This document shows positions 6,360 to 15,200 of a stretch of DNA of 16,876 bases, piece after piece. Both the position numbers and the translations under genes were made by a program. The notes under the pieces are model-generated. The model was given only the letters and a program-made list of their open reading frames with translations, ran no database searches and was not told where the DNA came from. The stretch lies in the NCBI GenBank assembly GCA_002338715.1, contig DDIR01000112.1, positions 1 to 16,876 on the forward strand, written 5' to 3'. Each line of letters opens with the position of its first letter. Position 1 is the stretch's first letter. The DNA comes from Phycisphaerales bacterium UBA1845 (lineage in GTDB: Bacteria > Planctomycetota > Phycisphaerae > UBA1845).

Positions 6360-7109
6360 TCAGCCGACGTTTTTAACCGCAGTGCGGAAAATCGCCAAAC
6401 CGTCGGGCTCGGCGACTTCGGGAAGTGTGGTCCAGAACGGGTGCTGCGTGTGGCGGACATAGCGTTCGGGGTGCGGCATCAAGCCCATGATGCGGCCCGT
6501 GGCGTCGGTGATCGCGGCGATGTCGTCGGCGCTGCCATTGGGATTGATGGGGCCGATGCGTTCGACGCCCTCGGTGTAGCGAAGCGCAATTGGGTCCCAG
6601 GTTCCTTCGCTCAATTTGGAATAAACGAAGCGCCCTTCGGCATGTGCGATTGGTAGAAAATACGAACGGTCCGGTTCGAGAAACGCGCAGTGGTCCGCAT
6701 CCGTGCGCACCGTAATCCATCGACAGGTGAATCGGCCCGAAGTGTTGATCGTGAGGCTACAAGCGGTATCGGCAACGCCGACATTGAGCAACCCGGATTT
6801 GACGAGTACCTGAAAACCGTTGCAGATGCCCAGCACGAGTCCGCCGCGATCCACGAGTCGGCGAATCGCATCAGAAAGCGCTTGGCCAATGCGACTCGCA
6901 AAAATCGCGCCGGCAGAAATGTCATCGCCAAAGCTGAACCCGCCGGGAAGGGTGAGGATATCGTACTCATCCACGCGCGCCGGCATCGCCACAACATCGT
7001 CAAGGTGAACAAGCGATGCATCCGCACCAGCAAGGTTCCACGCGAAGACCGTCTCCTCGTCACAGTTGATGCCAGCCGACCTTAAGATCGCCACACGCGG
7101 TTTACCCAT
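6360..7109 (-). CDS. purQ: Phosphoribosylformylglycinamidine synthase, glutaminase subunit PurQ
   Basis: A 249-aa class I glutamine amidotransferase that hydrolyses glutamine and passes ammonia to PurL for conversion of FGAR to FGAM in de novo purine synthesis. The N-terminus RVAILRSAGINCDEET is typical. TLPGGFSFGDD (53-63) carries the family glycine-rich turn. The nucleophile elbow is LGICNGFQ with Cys96, and the rest of the triad is His213 and Glu215 in MPHPERYV. The ATG at 7109 overlaps the end of purL by eight bases, and GGGAGG lies 8 bases upstream inside purL, which suggests translational coupling. A GTG further upstream is not needed. nhaC follows after 23 bp. Confidence 0.96.
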   Translation of the reverse strand: MGKPRVAILRSAGINCDEETVFAWNLAGADASLVHLDDVVAMPARVDEYDILTLPGGFSFGDDISAGAIFASRIGQALSDAIRRLVDRGGLVLGICNGFQVLVKSGLLNVGVADTACSLTINTSGRFTCRWITVRTDADHCAFLEPDRSYFLPIAHAEGRFVYSKLSEGTWDPIALRYTEGVERIGPINPNGSADDIAAITDATGRIMGLMPHPERYVRHTQHPFWTTLPEVAEPDGLAIFRTAVKNVG

Positions 7110-10056
7110 CGACGCGTCCTCCCAAATCACGGCGCAGACCGTTGCGCCACAAGTGCTTTAATGTTGAGATTTCAACGTCAATTAAGATGTCGCCGTACAT
7201 ATCAAGCCTGAGCCGTTTGTCATTGGGCCGCCCCCAAAGATCGAGCGTCCATGTCAGTTCTTCGACTGCATCCATGTTCGCAGGATTTATCGGTTCGCGG
7301 ACTTGCATGACGTAGCCAGTGTGCTTACCGCCAAAGAGCTGATTCAACGTGTCCTTGCACGTGTCTTGCAGCATCAGGTTCGCACCTCTATTGCCTCCGA
7401 TGCACATCTCGGCCAGGGCGCAGGCGATGCCATCTTCACCAAAGTCATGGCAAGCCAGGACATCGCCTTGACGAATCATATTTGCCACAGCCGCGTGAGT
7501 CTTGGCAAACTGTTCGAGGTCCGGCGATTCCCAATCGAATACCACGGCGACGATATATTCATCCACCCTCTTCAAATCCGACGTCACACACTTGCGAACA
7601 TCTTCGATATGCCCGATGCCGCTGACCAGCAGCGTCGGCGGGATGGCGATGGTTTTGGGGAGGTTCAATCGCTCGGCATCTTCGGGCGAGAGCGAGAACT
7701 GGTTGTTGAGCGAATCCTTGCCGGAGATGAACGGCGTCTTGTACGCCAGTGCCGCATCGTGGCACCCCTGACACGCCCGCACGAGCGCACCCATCGCCGT
7801 TTCGTCGGCGCACCCGCCCCAGCAGAAGTTATCGAGGATGGCAATGCGCGACGGGTCTGCTCCCACGCACACAAGGTTGCGAATCGCTTCGTCGATCGAG
7901 CGGACGGCCATCCAGTACGGATCGGGCTCGACGCGGTCGCTGCACAACCCCATGCCAATCGCCACACCACGGTTCGAATCAAGCCTCGGCGTGATGACGG
8001 CTGCATCCGACGGACCTTCACCGACGCCAACCGTCGGTTTGATCACGCTACCGCCCTGCACCTCAAAATCGTATTGGCGAAAGATCGGCTCGCGCGAACA
8101 CGAATCGATCGAAGCGAGTTTGGACAGCATGATTTCTTCGGCGTTTTGCGGCGTGATCGGCGTCGGGTTCGCCGGCGCGACGCCTTCGGGCGGACCATGC
8201 CAACGGGCGACGCGCGTCGTTTTCGGCACGCCGTTGTGCATGAAATTCAGTTCGAGTCGCCCCACCTGATCGTCATTGAAGCGAAGTTCGAGCGTACCGC
8301 TGTCGTTGAATTCGCCGATGTCAGCCACCTCAACGCTTTCGCGCTCAAACACCTCGCGCAGCGCGTCCATCTTCGCCGGCGGAACCGAAAGCACCATGCG
8401 TTCCTGCGCTTCCGACAACCAGATTTCGTTGTAGCGCAGTCCGGAATATTTCAGTGGGACGTTTTCGAGTTGAACCGTCGCCCCGAGGTGTTCGGCCATC
8501 TCGCCAACGGCGCTACTGAGTCCGCCCGCGCCACAGTCCGTCACCGCCGAGTACAGGCAACCGCTTTCGTGATCGCGGGCCCGCAGCAGCGCGTCCTGCA
8601 CTTTCTTTTCTTCGATGGCGTTACCGATCTGCACGGCATGGGCGAATTCGTCGGCATGCGAATCGGTCAGTTCGCCCGATGAGAACGTCGCCCCACCGAT
8701 GCCGTCGCGCCCGGTTCGACCACCCACGACGACCACGCGATCACCGGCTTGCGGTGCTTTGGCGATGTGCTTGCGCGGGATGATGCCCACCGACCCGACG
8801 AACACCAACGGGTTGGCCAGGTACCGCTCGTCGAAGTGCAAACTTCCCGCGACGGTTGGAATACCCATGCGATTGCCATAATCGCGCACGCCCGAAATGA
8901 TCCCGCGCAAGATGCGCCGCGGGTGCAACACGCCGTTGGGCAGGCGATTCGAATCCCAGTCGGGCTGAGCCACGCAAAAAACATCCGTGTTGGCGATGGG
9001 TTTCGCACCAAGTCCGCAACCGAGAATATCGCGAACGCATCCACCGACGCCCGTTGCAGCACCACCGTACGGCTCGATCGCGGATGGATGGTTGTGCGTT
9101 TCGACCTTGAATGCGATGCCATTGTCTTCGTCGAACGCGACCACCCCGGCATTGTCTTCAAATACCGACAGGCACCAGTCGCGGTTTAGTTCGCGGGTGG
9201 CGCGGGCGATTGTATCGACGAGAAGGTTGTCGTAACGCTGCTCGACATTGTCATCCGACGTACTTTCAGCGCCGAACGCGCGACCTTTGTATTCGACTGC
9301 GCTCTTGAGCGTTTTGTGAACGCAATGTTCCGACCAGGTCTGGGCGATGGTTTCGAGTTCGATGTCGGTGGGGTTGCGACCCAGCGTTTGATAATGCTGC
9401 TGTATCGCCTGCATTTCCTGCGTCGACAGAAACAATCGCCCCTGCTTTGAAATCGCGGTGAGCGCGTCGTCATCCTTGCCGACCAACTCAACCGTTACCA
9501 ACTCAAAATCCACAACGGGCGGAATGGCGAAGTCGGTCGGCAACACATCGCAACGATCGAACGCCTTGACGAATACCCGCTCGACGCAGGCGTTGGCCAA
9601 CGCGCTCTGCGCCATTGCTTCGATGCGATTCAGCTTGGTAGCGCCCGCGATTTCGTATCGCCACGCCGTTTGGATCAGCTCGATGGGCCGATCCGACGCT
9701 GCCCGGTCCGCCAGAAGCAAATCGTTGGCGGCTTGCAGCGCACTGAGCGCCACCGGGTCCATCACCCCCGGTTGGAAGTGAACCTCCACCATCGGCGCAT
9801 TCGATTCGGGCCAATCGATCACCGCCTCAACGGACGCCGACTCGATCGCCGGGTTGACGAACAGCCGATCGCAAAGAACCGCGATCTGTTCGCGCGACAG
9901 CGAACCGCAGAATTCATAGATACGGGTGGTTTGAACAGAAGTGACTTCATCAAAGCCGAGGTGGTGCAGTTCGGTCAGGGCATCGCGACCTTTTGCGTCG
10001 TATTCGTCGCCGGTCGCCCGGACGCAAACGCGCCAATTGATCTTCCTTCCGGCCAT
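7102..10056 (-). CDS. purL: Phosphoribosylformylglycinamidine synthase PurSL fusion
   Basis: A 984-aa synthetase subunit that uses ATP and ammonia from PurQ to convert FGAR to FGAM. Residues 7-80 (WRVCVRATGDEYDAKGRDAL...) are PurS-like, and a second PurS-like stretch (88-165, VEVHFQPGVMDP...) follows. This matches the PurSL arrangement rather than the separate PurS of Bacillus. Then come the linker with WSEHCVHK (241-248), the first AIRS-type ATPase half with FKVETHNHPSAIEPYGGAATGVGG (316-339) and DGIGGATF (451-458), DCGAGGLSSAVGEMAE (507-522), and the second half with GVGEGPSDAAVITP (677-690) and ISGKDS (777-782). No glutaminase domain is attached, in agreement with the separate purQ. The ATG at 10056 has only a distant GGAG; an upstream GTG at 10104 is less likely. 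Confidence 0.96.
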   Translation of the reverse strand: MAGRKINWRVCVRATGDEYDAKGRDALTELHHLGFDEVTSVQTTRIYEFCGSLSREQIAVLCDRLFVNPAIESASVEAVIDWPESNAPMVEVHFQPGVMDPVALSALQAANDLLLADRAASDRPIELIQTAWRYEIAGATKLNRIEAMAQSALANACVERVFVKAFDRCDVLPTDFAIPPVVDFELVTVELVGKDDDALTAISKQGRLFLSTQEMQAIQQHYQTLGRNPTDIELETIAQTWSEHCVHKTLKSAVEYKGRAFGAESTSDDNVEQRYDNLLVDTIARATRELNRDWCLSVFEDNAGVVAFDEDNGIAFKVETHNHPSAIEPYGGAATGVGGCVRDILGCGLGAKPIANTDVFCVAQPDWDSNRLPNGVLHPRRILRGIISGVRDYGNRMGIPTVAGSLHFDERYLANPLVFVGSVGIIPRKHIAKAPQAGDRVVVVGGRTGRDGIGGATFSSGELTDSHADEFAHAVQIGNAIEEKKVQDALLRARDHESGCLYSAVTDCGAGGLSSAVGEMAEHLGATVQLENVPLKYSGLRYNEIWLSEAQERMVLSVPPAKMDALREVFERESVEVADIGEFNDSGTLELRFNDDQVGRLELNFMHNGVPKTTRVARWHGPPEGVAPANPTPITPQNAEEIMLSKLASIDSCSREPIFRQYDFEVQGGSVIKPTVGVGEGPSDAAVITPRLDSNRGVAIGMGLCSDRVEPDPYWMAVRSIDEAIRNLVCVGADPSRIAILDNFCWGGCADETAMGALVRACQGCHDAALAYKTPFISGKDSLNNQFSLSPEDAERLNLPKTIAIPPTLLVSGIGHIEDVRKCVTSDLKRVDEYIVAVVFDWESPDLEQFAKTHAAVANMIRQGDVLACHDFGEDGIACALAEMCIGGNRGANLMLQDTCKDTLNQLFGGKHTGYVMQVREPINPANMDAVEELTWTLDLWGRPNDKRLRLDMYGDILIDVEISTLKHLWRNGLRRDLGGRVDG

Positions 10057-10124
10057 GAAAGTACAGATCTCCGCAGAAGCAACGATCAAGCAAGCGAACG
10101 ACACGCAGCTTTCGCGGGTAACCT

Positions 10125-10154
10125 AGCAGGAATTGTAAGAGGATCAAATCGGAA
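10125..10154 (-). promoter_or_regulatory. Weak candidate promoter of purSL
   Basis: On the minus strand, TTGATC is followed after 16 bases by TAGGTT, and the latter is preceded by TGC, an extended -10 feature. It lies about 70 bp upstream of the purSL ATG. The match is poor. The 147-bp gap 10057-10203 otherwise holds only a weak hairpin (10170-10189), and I see no riboswitch-like structure in it. Confidence 0.2.
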
Positions 10155-10169
10155 GACGCATTTTGAATC

Positions 10170-10189
10170 GGCGCGATACAAGCCGCACC
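10170..10189 (-). terminator. Possible hairpin after the metzincin-like gene
   Basis: On the minus strand, GGUGCG and CGCGCC pair (one G-U) around an 8-base loop, beginning 15 bases after the stop of the 10204-11010 gene and followed by GATTCAAAA. There is no U tract, so intrinsic termination is uncertain. Confidence 0.25.
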
Positions 10190-10203
10190 ACTATTAACAG
10201 CGT

Positions 10204-11010
10204 CTACTCCAACTCGTAGGGCACGCCACCGGTCACGCGGTACGACGTATCGCCAACACCAACACCGCCCGGGCAGGTGTCCTGATCAAGCAGGAACGCC
10301 TGTGGTTTGAGCAATTCTTCGGTCGTGGTGTTGGCCCGCATGATTTCCGATGACGGCGTCAGCAGCAGCCGCTCCACCGCATCGGGATCGGGATGGAAGA
10401 ATCCCAGCGTGTGCCCCGTTTCATGGGCGATGGTGTTTGCAAATGCGTTCACCCACTCATCAAGGGTCGCCGATTTGACGCGGGTGGCCAACGCACCGCC
10501 CCAGATCACACTGGAGTCATCCAGATGTTCATTGCACAGGTCGAAATGGGATTGACCGATCTGCTTCGCATCGTTGGCCGGCGCGTCTCCGGTGATGTGG
10601 ACCACGGTCGAGTCCTGATAGTCGGCACCGTCGCCAATGATGACAGCCACATCCATCGGATCGAGCACGCAGAGGATTTCACGAACGCGATCAAGAACGA
10701 TCGTTTCGAACTCTTCTTGAGTAATGGACTTCGCCTCGGCGATGTCGAGCGAACCCACGTCGAATCCGGTCAGCACCTTGTCGCGGACGAGCGGACTCTG
10801 ACCGCCATCCCAATCAAGAACGACCAACGTGAGCGCATCTTCAGGCAATGGGGCTTTGTCGCAGACTTGAACGGACCCATCGGTGCGTGGGCTTGGCGAT
10901 TTTTCGACTTCCGGCGGCGTGTATCCGCAACCTGGGGCGGCGGTCATCGCGCCAATCGCCAACATTCCGAATAAACAACGTGCGTGCACACTCTTTATGC
11001 GCATCATCAT
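10204..11010 (-). CDS. Metzincin-like zinc metalloprotease lipoprotein
   Basis: A 268-aa predicted lipoprotein. The signal peptide ends in the lipobox APGC with lipidated Cys28. The zinc motif HETGHTLGFFH gives His196, Glu197, His200 and His206 (HExxHxxGxxH), and Met224 in SSEIMRAN is well placed for the metzincin Met-turn. The mature chain is about 240 residues with paired cysteines, and the family-typical acidic lead-in DEWVNAFANTIA precedes the zinc helix. The protease is therefore likely anchored to a membrane facing the periplasm or outside. Three ATG codons stand in tandem (11010, 11007, 11004) after AAGGAG; the first is used here, the third has the best spacing. Exact metzincin family and substrate are unknown. 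It is preceded by a good promoter candidate. Confidence 0.8.
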   Translation of the reverse strand: MMMRIKSVHARCLFGMLAIGAMTAAPGCGYTPPEVEKSPSPRTDGSVQVCDKAPLPEDALTLVVLDWDGGQSPLVRDKVLTGFDVGSLDIAEAKSITQEEFETIVLDRVREILCVLDPMDVAVIIGDGADYQDSTVVHITGDAPANDAKQIGQSHFDLCNEHLDDSSVIWGGALATRVKSATLDEWVNAFANTIAHETGHTLGFFHPDPDAVERLLLTPSSEIMRANTTTEELLKPQAFLLDQDTCPGGVGVGDTSYRVTGGVPYELE

Positions 11011-11343
11011 GCTCCTTGTCCCTCCTCGCGACGACGCTCCAGCATCATCTGGGAACAAATCCCTCTTGTTGCTTCTTTATTCCTGCGAGGGGCGACGCGG
11101 TCAATTCTCATAGGAGAATCGAGGAACCCGCGTCCGATAGAACATCTTAATGATGGGCGGCGATGGAAACAAATGAATTGCACCGTCTCGCAAAACACTG
11201 CGAGCGATGAAGTTACGGCGTCTCTCCAAAATGCCTAGTTTACTAGCGTGAATGCTGTGAAATTAAAGGCGGGTTGGTTGTTGCGCGGGTTATCGGATGG
11301 TGATTGGAATGGTTCGCCCCCCAATGGGGTGCGGCGCAATGGC
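11011..11343. other. Intergenic region between the two lipoprotein genes
   Basis: These 333 bp hold no convincing gene. They contain the candidate promoter at 11076-11104, the dyad at 11104-11119, a small CTAGT/ACTAG repeat (11235-11246), and CCCC-AAT-GGGG (11319-11329), which lies 15 bp after the stop of the 11344-12177 gene and might form a terminator-like stem without a U tract. A 21-codon open frame on the plus strand (11174-11239) lacks a Shine-Dalgarno sequence and is not called. Confidence 0.5.
11076..11104 (-). promoter_or_regulatory. Candidate sigma70 promoter of the metzincin-like gene
   Basis: On the minus strand, TTGACC (11104-11099) and AATAAA (11081-11076) are separated by exactly 17 bp. 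The start would be near 11069, about 60 bp before the ATG. A 6-bp dyad, ATTCTC/GAGAAT (11104-11119), abuts the -35 box on its upstream side and could be an operator or a chance repeat. Confidence 0.4.
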
Positions 11344-12177
11344 TTAGTCTTTCGGAGACTTAGGCCGAAGGTAGACGGCTTCGCCAGCCATGGGCCAGCG
11401 ACCCCATCGCACCTCTGCGGCTGCGCTGGAATCTTCGACTTTGACGACCTCGATGCCGGACGGGAAACACACCACGCCATTGGAGTCGGCATACATCCGC
11501 ATCCCGAGTCGGACGCCATCGTCATAGCCTTTGTTGATCGTCAGTTTGTACTCGCGCTGACTCACCACTTTCGCTTCCAGCGGTTCGTCCACCAAATACT
11601 CAGCGTAGTTCGGGGGCAGGTTCGGCTTGCCGCTCGCTGGATTTTCCCAATCCTGATCGCGCAGGAAAAATGATGCGTACATAAACATTCTGCAAGGTTC
11701 AAAACCAGCGTTTATCTGATTGCAGAATTCAATGACCTTGTCTTCATCAATCAAGTAGAGGCGTTGATCCCAAACAATCGGCGCAAGTCGCCTCGGTTTC
11801 CAGTCGATGTTGGTCGCCTTGGGAAACGTCTCTTTCGTGGTTTCGCTTGGCCCACTCTCGTCCGACTCAAGAACCACGACGCCCGATTCAATGGTGTACG
11901 TCCCCGATCCTTCTTGTTCGATCATGCAGCATCCGTCGGAGTACTTGAACGTACCATTGCTGTTGAGGTCGAGTCGCGCTCCGCCATAACCAAGGCTGTG
12001 CACGAATCTCACATGAAGGGCAGAGGGTGCCACTGCCGGCCAACTCACCTTGACCGGCAGTGGTTCATTCTTTGAATTGTCTTCCTTCGCGCATCCTGCA
12101 GCGCCAAGAAATATGGACAACATTGCGATGCCGATGACGGCAGGTGCTTCTCGCAGGTTGTTTGCGATTCGCATCAT
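11344..12177 (-). CDS. Predicted lipoprotein of unknown function
   Basis: A 277-aa protein with a signal peptide ending in LGAAGC, giving lipidated Cys29, so it is likely an envelope lipoprotein. The N-terminal part (RLDLNSNGTFKYSDGCCMIEQEGSGTYTIESGVVVL, about residues 68-103) reads as a beta-sheet module that describes a graded strand-turn pattern, as in small lipocalin- or META-like domains. The C-terminal part (LTINKGYDDGVRLGMRMY ... IEVVKVEDSSAAAEV) resembles the small beta domain seen in FlgT C-termini and similar proteins, where G-x-DDGV-x-x-G-M-x-x is typical. These are resemblances by eye only. Two ATG codons (12177, 12174) are available; no strong Shine-Dalgarno sequence is seen. It starts 54 bp after the giant secreted phosphoesterase gene on the same strand. 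I cannot assign a function. Confidence 0.75.
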   Translation of the reverse strand: MMRIANNLREAPAVIGIAMLSIFLGAAGCAKEDNSKNEPLPVKVSWPAVAPSALHVRFVHSLGYGGARLDLNSNGTFKYSDGCCMIEQEGSGTYTIESGVVVLESDESGPSETTKETFPKATNIDWKPRRLAPIVWDQRLYLIDEDKVIEFCNQINAGFEPCRMFMYASFFLRDQDWENPASGKPNLPPNYAEYLVDEPLEAKVVSQREYKLTINKGYDDGVRLGMRMYADSNGVVCFPSGIEVVKVEDSSAAAEVRWGRWPMAGEAVYLRPKSPKD

Positions 12178-12181
12178 ACCA

Positions 12182-12207
12182 ATAGCCTACACCTACCGTC
12201 GGGCTAT
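12182..12207. repeat. Short inverted repeat before the lipoprotein gene
   Basis: ATAGCC (12182-12187) and GGCTAT (12202-12207) are perfect 6-bp arms around 14 bases, placed between the giant gene and the start of the 11344-12177 gene. It may be a 5'-UTR element or chance. Confidence 0.25.
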
Positions 12208-12214
12208 GTCATTC

Positions 12215-12233
12215 AGCAATCTCGAAGATTGCT
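12215..12233 (-). terminator. Hairpin overlapping the stop codon of the giant gene
   Basis: AGCAATCT (12215-12222) and AGATTGCT (12226-12233) form a perfect 8-bp stem with a 3-base loop that reads TCG on the minus strand. The stem includes two bases of the TAG stop codon (12234-12232). No T run follows, so it may block 3' exonucleases or attenuate read-through rather than act as a classical intrinsic terminator. Confidence 0.45.
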
Positions 12234-15200
12234 ACTCGCATGGCGAAACGATCTCATCCGTAAATGCCGACTGGAACTGCCTGAAATCGTCCAGATCGAC
12301 GTCGCCATCGGTGTCGATGTCGGCTGTGCTGAAGTCGCCGGGAGCGCATCCGCCCGGAGGCGTCAGTTCACCGGGACCGCCGAGACAATCGTGGACGACC
12401 GCGAAGTCAACGAGATCGACGTCACCGTCATGGTCGAAGTCGAACGGTCCGTTGCACGCGGCTGGGTCCTGTCCGGCGTTCGGTACGGTCGGACAGTTGT
12501 CTTCGAGATCGCAAACACCGTCCCCGTCGCAGTCTTCGAGCGTTCCAATGCAAACACCATCGACGCAGGTGTCGTCGGTTGTGCACGCGTCTTCATCATC
12601 GCACGGCAGATCGGGCACATTGTTGACCACCTTCAGGTCATCCCAGTATTTGCTGCCGTCGAGCATGCTCCAAACGCCCACCGTTCCGATCGTACGGTTC
12701 AGTCCACCGGTATCCGTCGCGTCGATCTGGAAGCCAGCCGGTTCGGGCTGACCATCCTCCCAGACATTCGCGCGAATGCGAACTTGCGGCTGATCTGCAT
12801 CGACCACGATGCGGAAGCGATACCACGTATTCACCACAGGATCGACGCCGGAATCAAGATCGCCCGTCAAACCATTGGCGTCCGGCGGTTCGAGTTGGAA
12901 CGTTCGCGCCGATGGAGCGAAGTTTGCCCGACGCAAACGATGGTAGTCGTATGCAGGTGTCGGCGTGTCGGCAAAACCGGAAAGGAACGTCACGCCAATA
13001 CCGCCGTTGTCATTCGTCAGACGCATGCGGCCGGTGTAGATCATGCTCGTGAAATTCTCCGCGCCCGCACCGACGTAGTGCGAATGGATGTTGATGTCGG
13101 TCGAGTCGGTTCCGAGCACGAGTGCCCCGCCAACCTGTTTGACGTCAAAGAGCGAATCACTTTCCACCGTTGCGCTGCCGGATGCGGTGTCGTACCAGTC
13201 CGTCGGATCCTGACCAACGCTGTATGCGTTGAAGTCTTCGTCAACGAGATCCAAGTCGCAGAGCACGGCGCACGTGTCGGTGTCCTCGTTGCAGACAGCC
13301 GCCCCAACGCCACAAGGTGGAGTACCGGCTACGCAGATTCCGCCGACGCAATCTTCCGCGCCGTTGCAATACAAACCGTCGTCACAATCACCCGCAATAC
13401 CACACGTATTCGCAAACTCTTCGAGCTTGAATGCGGTCATCGCGTAACCCTTGGTGTTGCTTGCACCGCTGCCCTGACCATCGTCCCATTCGGACTTGAC
13501 CGAGAAACTGCCATCCGATGCGACGACATTCGTCCATCGGGCGACGTAACCGTTGACCGTGTTGTATCCAATGCTGAACGACACCGAGTCCGGACCATTG
13601 ACCACCACGCCGGCTGAACTGTCATTGGTAAAGCTGTCAGCGTCTTCGATGGTCACGCGTGCATAGCGCGCGTTGGAATAGTCCGGATTGTTGCGGTTGG
13701 CCGACAGCGTTATTGCGTAACGCTTGGTCGGGTCAAGATTGTCAAACGTAATCACGTTGTCCCAACTTGGGTCATCGAGTTCGATGGTATTGAGCATGTC
13801 GACAATCACCGCGCCGGTCGGACCGAATGTATCACCAGCATCGGTGCCGCCATTGGCCTGTCCACCGTTCGACGGATAGTCATCATCAAGACCACCGACA
13901 AACGAACCGGTAATCGTGACCGGCGTCGGTGTACCCGAGTTGTAATCCACGAGGACGCCGTTGACCGTGTTGTAGTCATGCTCAGTCACGTTGGTATCGT
14001 TGCTGTCACCGGTTGACGGGTTCATGTCGTTGTACGCGGTAAACAACGGACCGGCTTCGCAGAACCCGGTGTTGACGTTGCAGAACTGACCAGCCGTGCA
14101 GTTGTCGACGTTCATGCAACCGTCGACCGAATCGCACGAGTCATCGGTGCATGCGACACCATCGTCGCAATCGAGCGGTGTACCGACTTGGCAGGTGTTG
14201 CCAACGCAGCTTTCCGCCCCATCGCACACGTCGCCGTTATCGCAATCGGCGGCAGACAGGCAGTCAACGCACGCGCCGTCAGCCGGGTTGCAAATCTGCG
14301 CACCGCAATCGACCGGCGAACCAGTGCAAGCACCACCCGAACACGTGTCCGACTCGGTGCAGAAGTCGCCGTCATCACACGGATCGGTGTTGTTGCTGTA
14401 TTCGCAGAAACCGCTCGTGTTGCAGAGATCGTCGGTGCAATCGTTGCCGTCGTCGCAGTCGGCGGACGTATCGCAGCCGGCAACGTACTCAATCGTCAGC
14501 TTCGGTCTCTCGGAGGGCGCTGCAACATATTCGCTCGAACGAACCTGCACACCACCGCCAGTTCCGACGCCGGTCTGCGAGATGAAGAACCAACCGAAGT
14601 TGTTCGCGGGATTGTCTGACCAGGCCTGCAAACTCGCGGTGACGTCGGCTGTATGCGTACCAACCGGCCCGATCGCCGAAGCAACCTCGGCCGCGCCGTA
14701 TTCAACCCCTTCAGAACAAGTACCGCCACACACGTCGGTGAGGTTGTCGGCTTCGTCCCAGTCGACGAGCACTTCACGAACAGATGCGGTAAAGCCTTCG
14801 TCGAAAACAGTGTAAGTCAGCGTCGCCGACACGATTTGCGAACCGGCAGGTATGAGTCCCGGACCCGCACCAAAGATGTTGCCGAATCGCAGCAAACCGT
14901 AGTTCGGTTCAACCGCGCCGCCGCTGGGATCGTCATCGTCCCATTCCCAGACTTCAGCCGCACCGTTAACGTTACCCGGGGCGGCTACCTGCAGGAAGGT
15001 ATCCTGCGTACCGGCGTATGCGTCCGCACCTTCCTGGAACATGATCGTTGACGTCAGTGCACATCCGCCGGTGGCTTCGTTGCAGACTTCGCCGACGCCG
15101 CAAACGACTGGTTCGTTTGAGCAAGTTCCGACGTTGCAGGTGTCGGTGGTGCAAGGGTCACCATCATCGCATTCGGCGTCGTCGCCGCAAACCACGTGAT

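Noticed and set aside
7303..8682. Long open frame on the plus strand opposite purSL
   Set aside because: It is antisense to a conserved enzyme, rich in Arg and His as expected of a shadow frame in GC-rich DNA, and has no recognisable motif.
10057..10203. Possible purine or PRPP riboswitch upstream of purSL
   Set aside because: I found no conserved core bases or three-way junction pattern; only a weak hairpin that belongs to the preceding gene's 3' end.
12229..13617. Plus-strand open frame of 462 codons opposite the end of the giant gene
   Set aside because: It mirrors the Asp-rich repeats of the real gene and gives a Val/Arg/Ile-rich sequence without domains.
14055..15192. Tandem DNA repeats or CRISPR-like array in the Cys-rich region
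   Set aside because: The repetition is at protein level; the DNA units vary in length and sequence, in frame with the gene.
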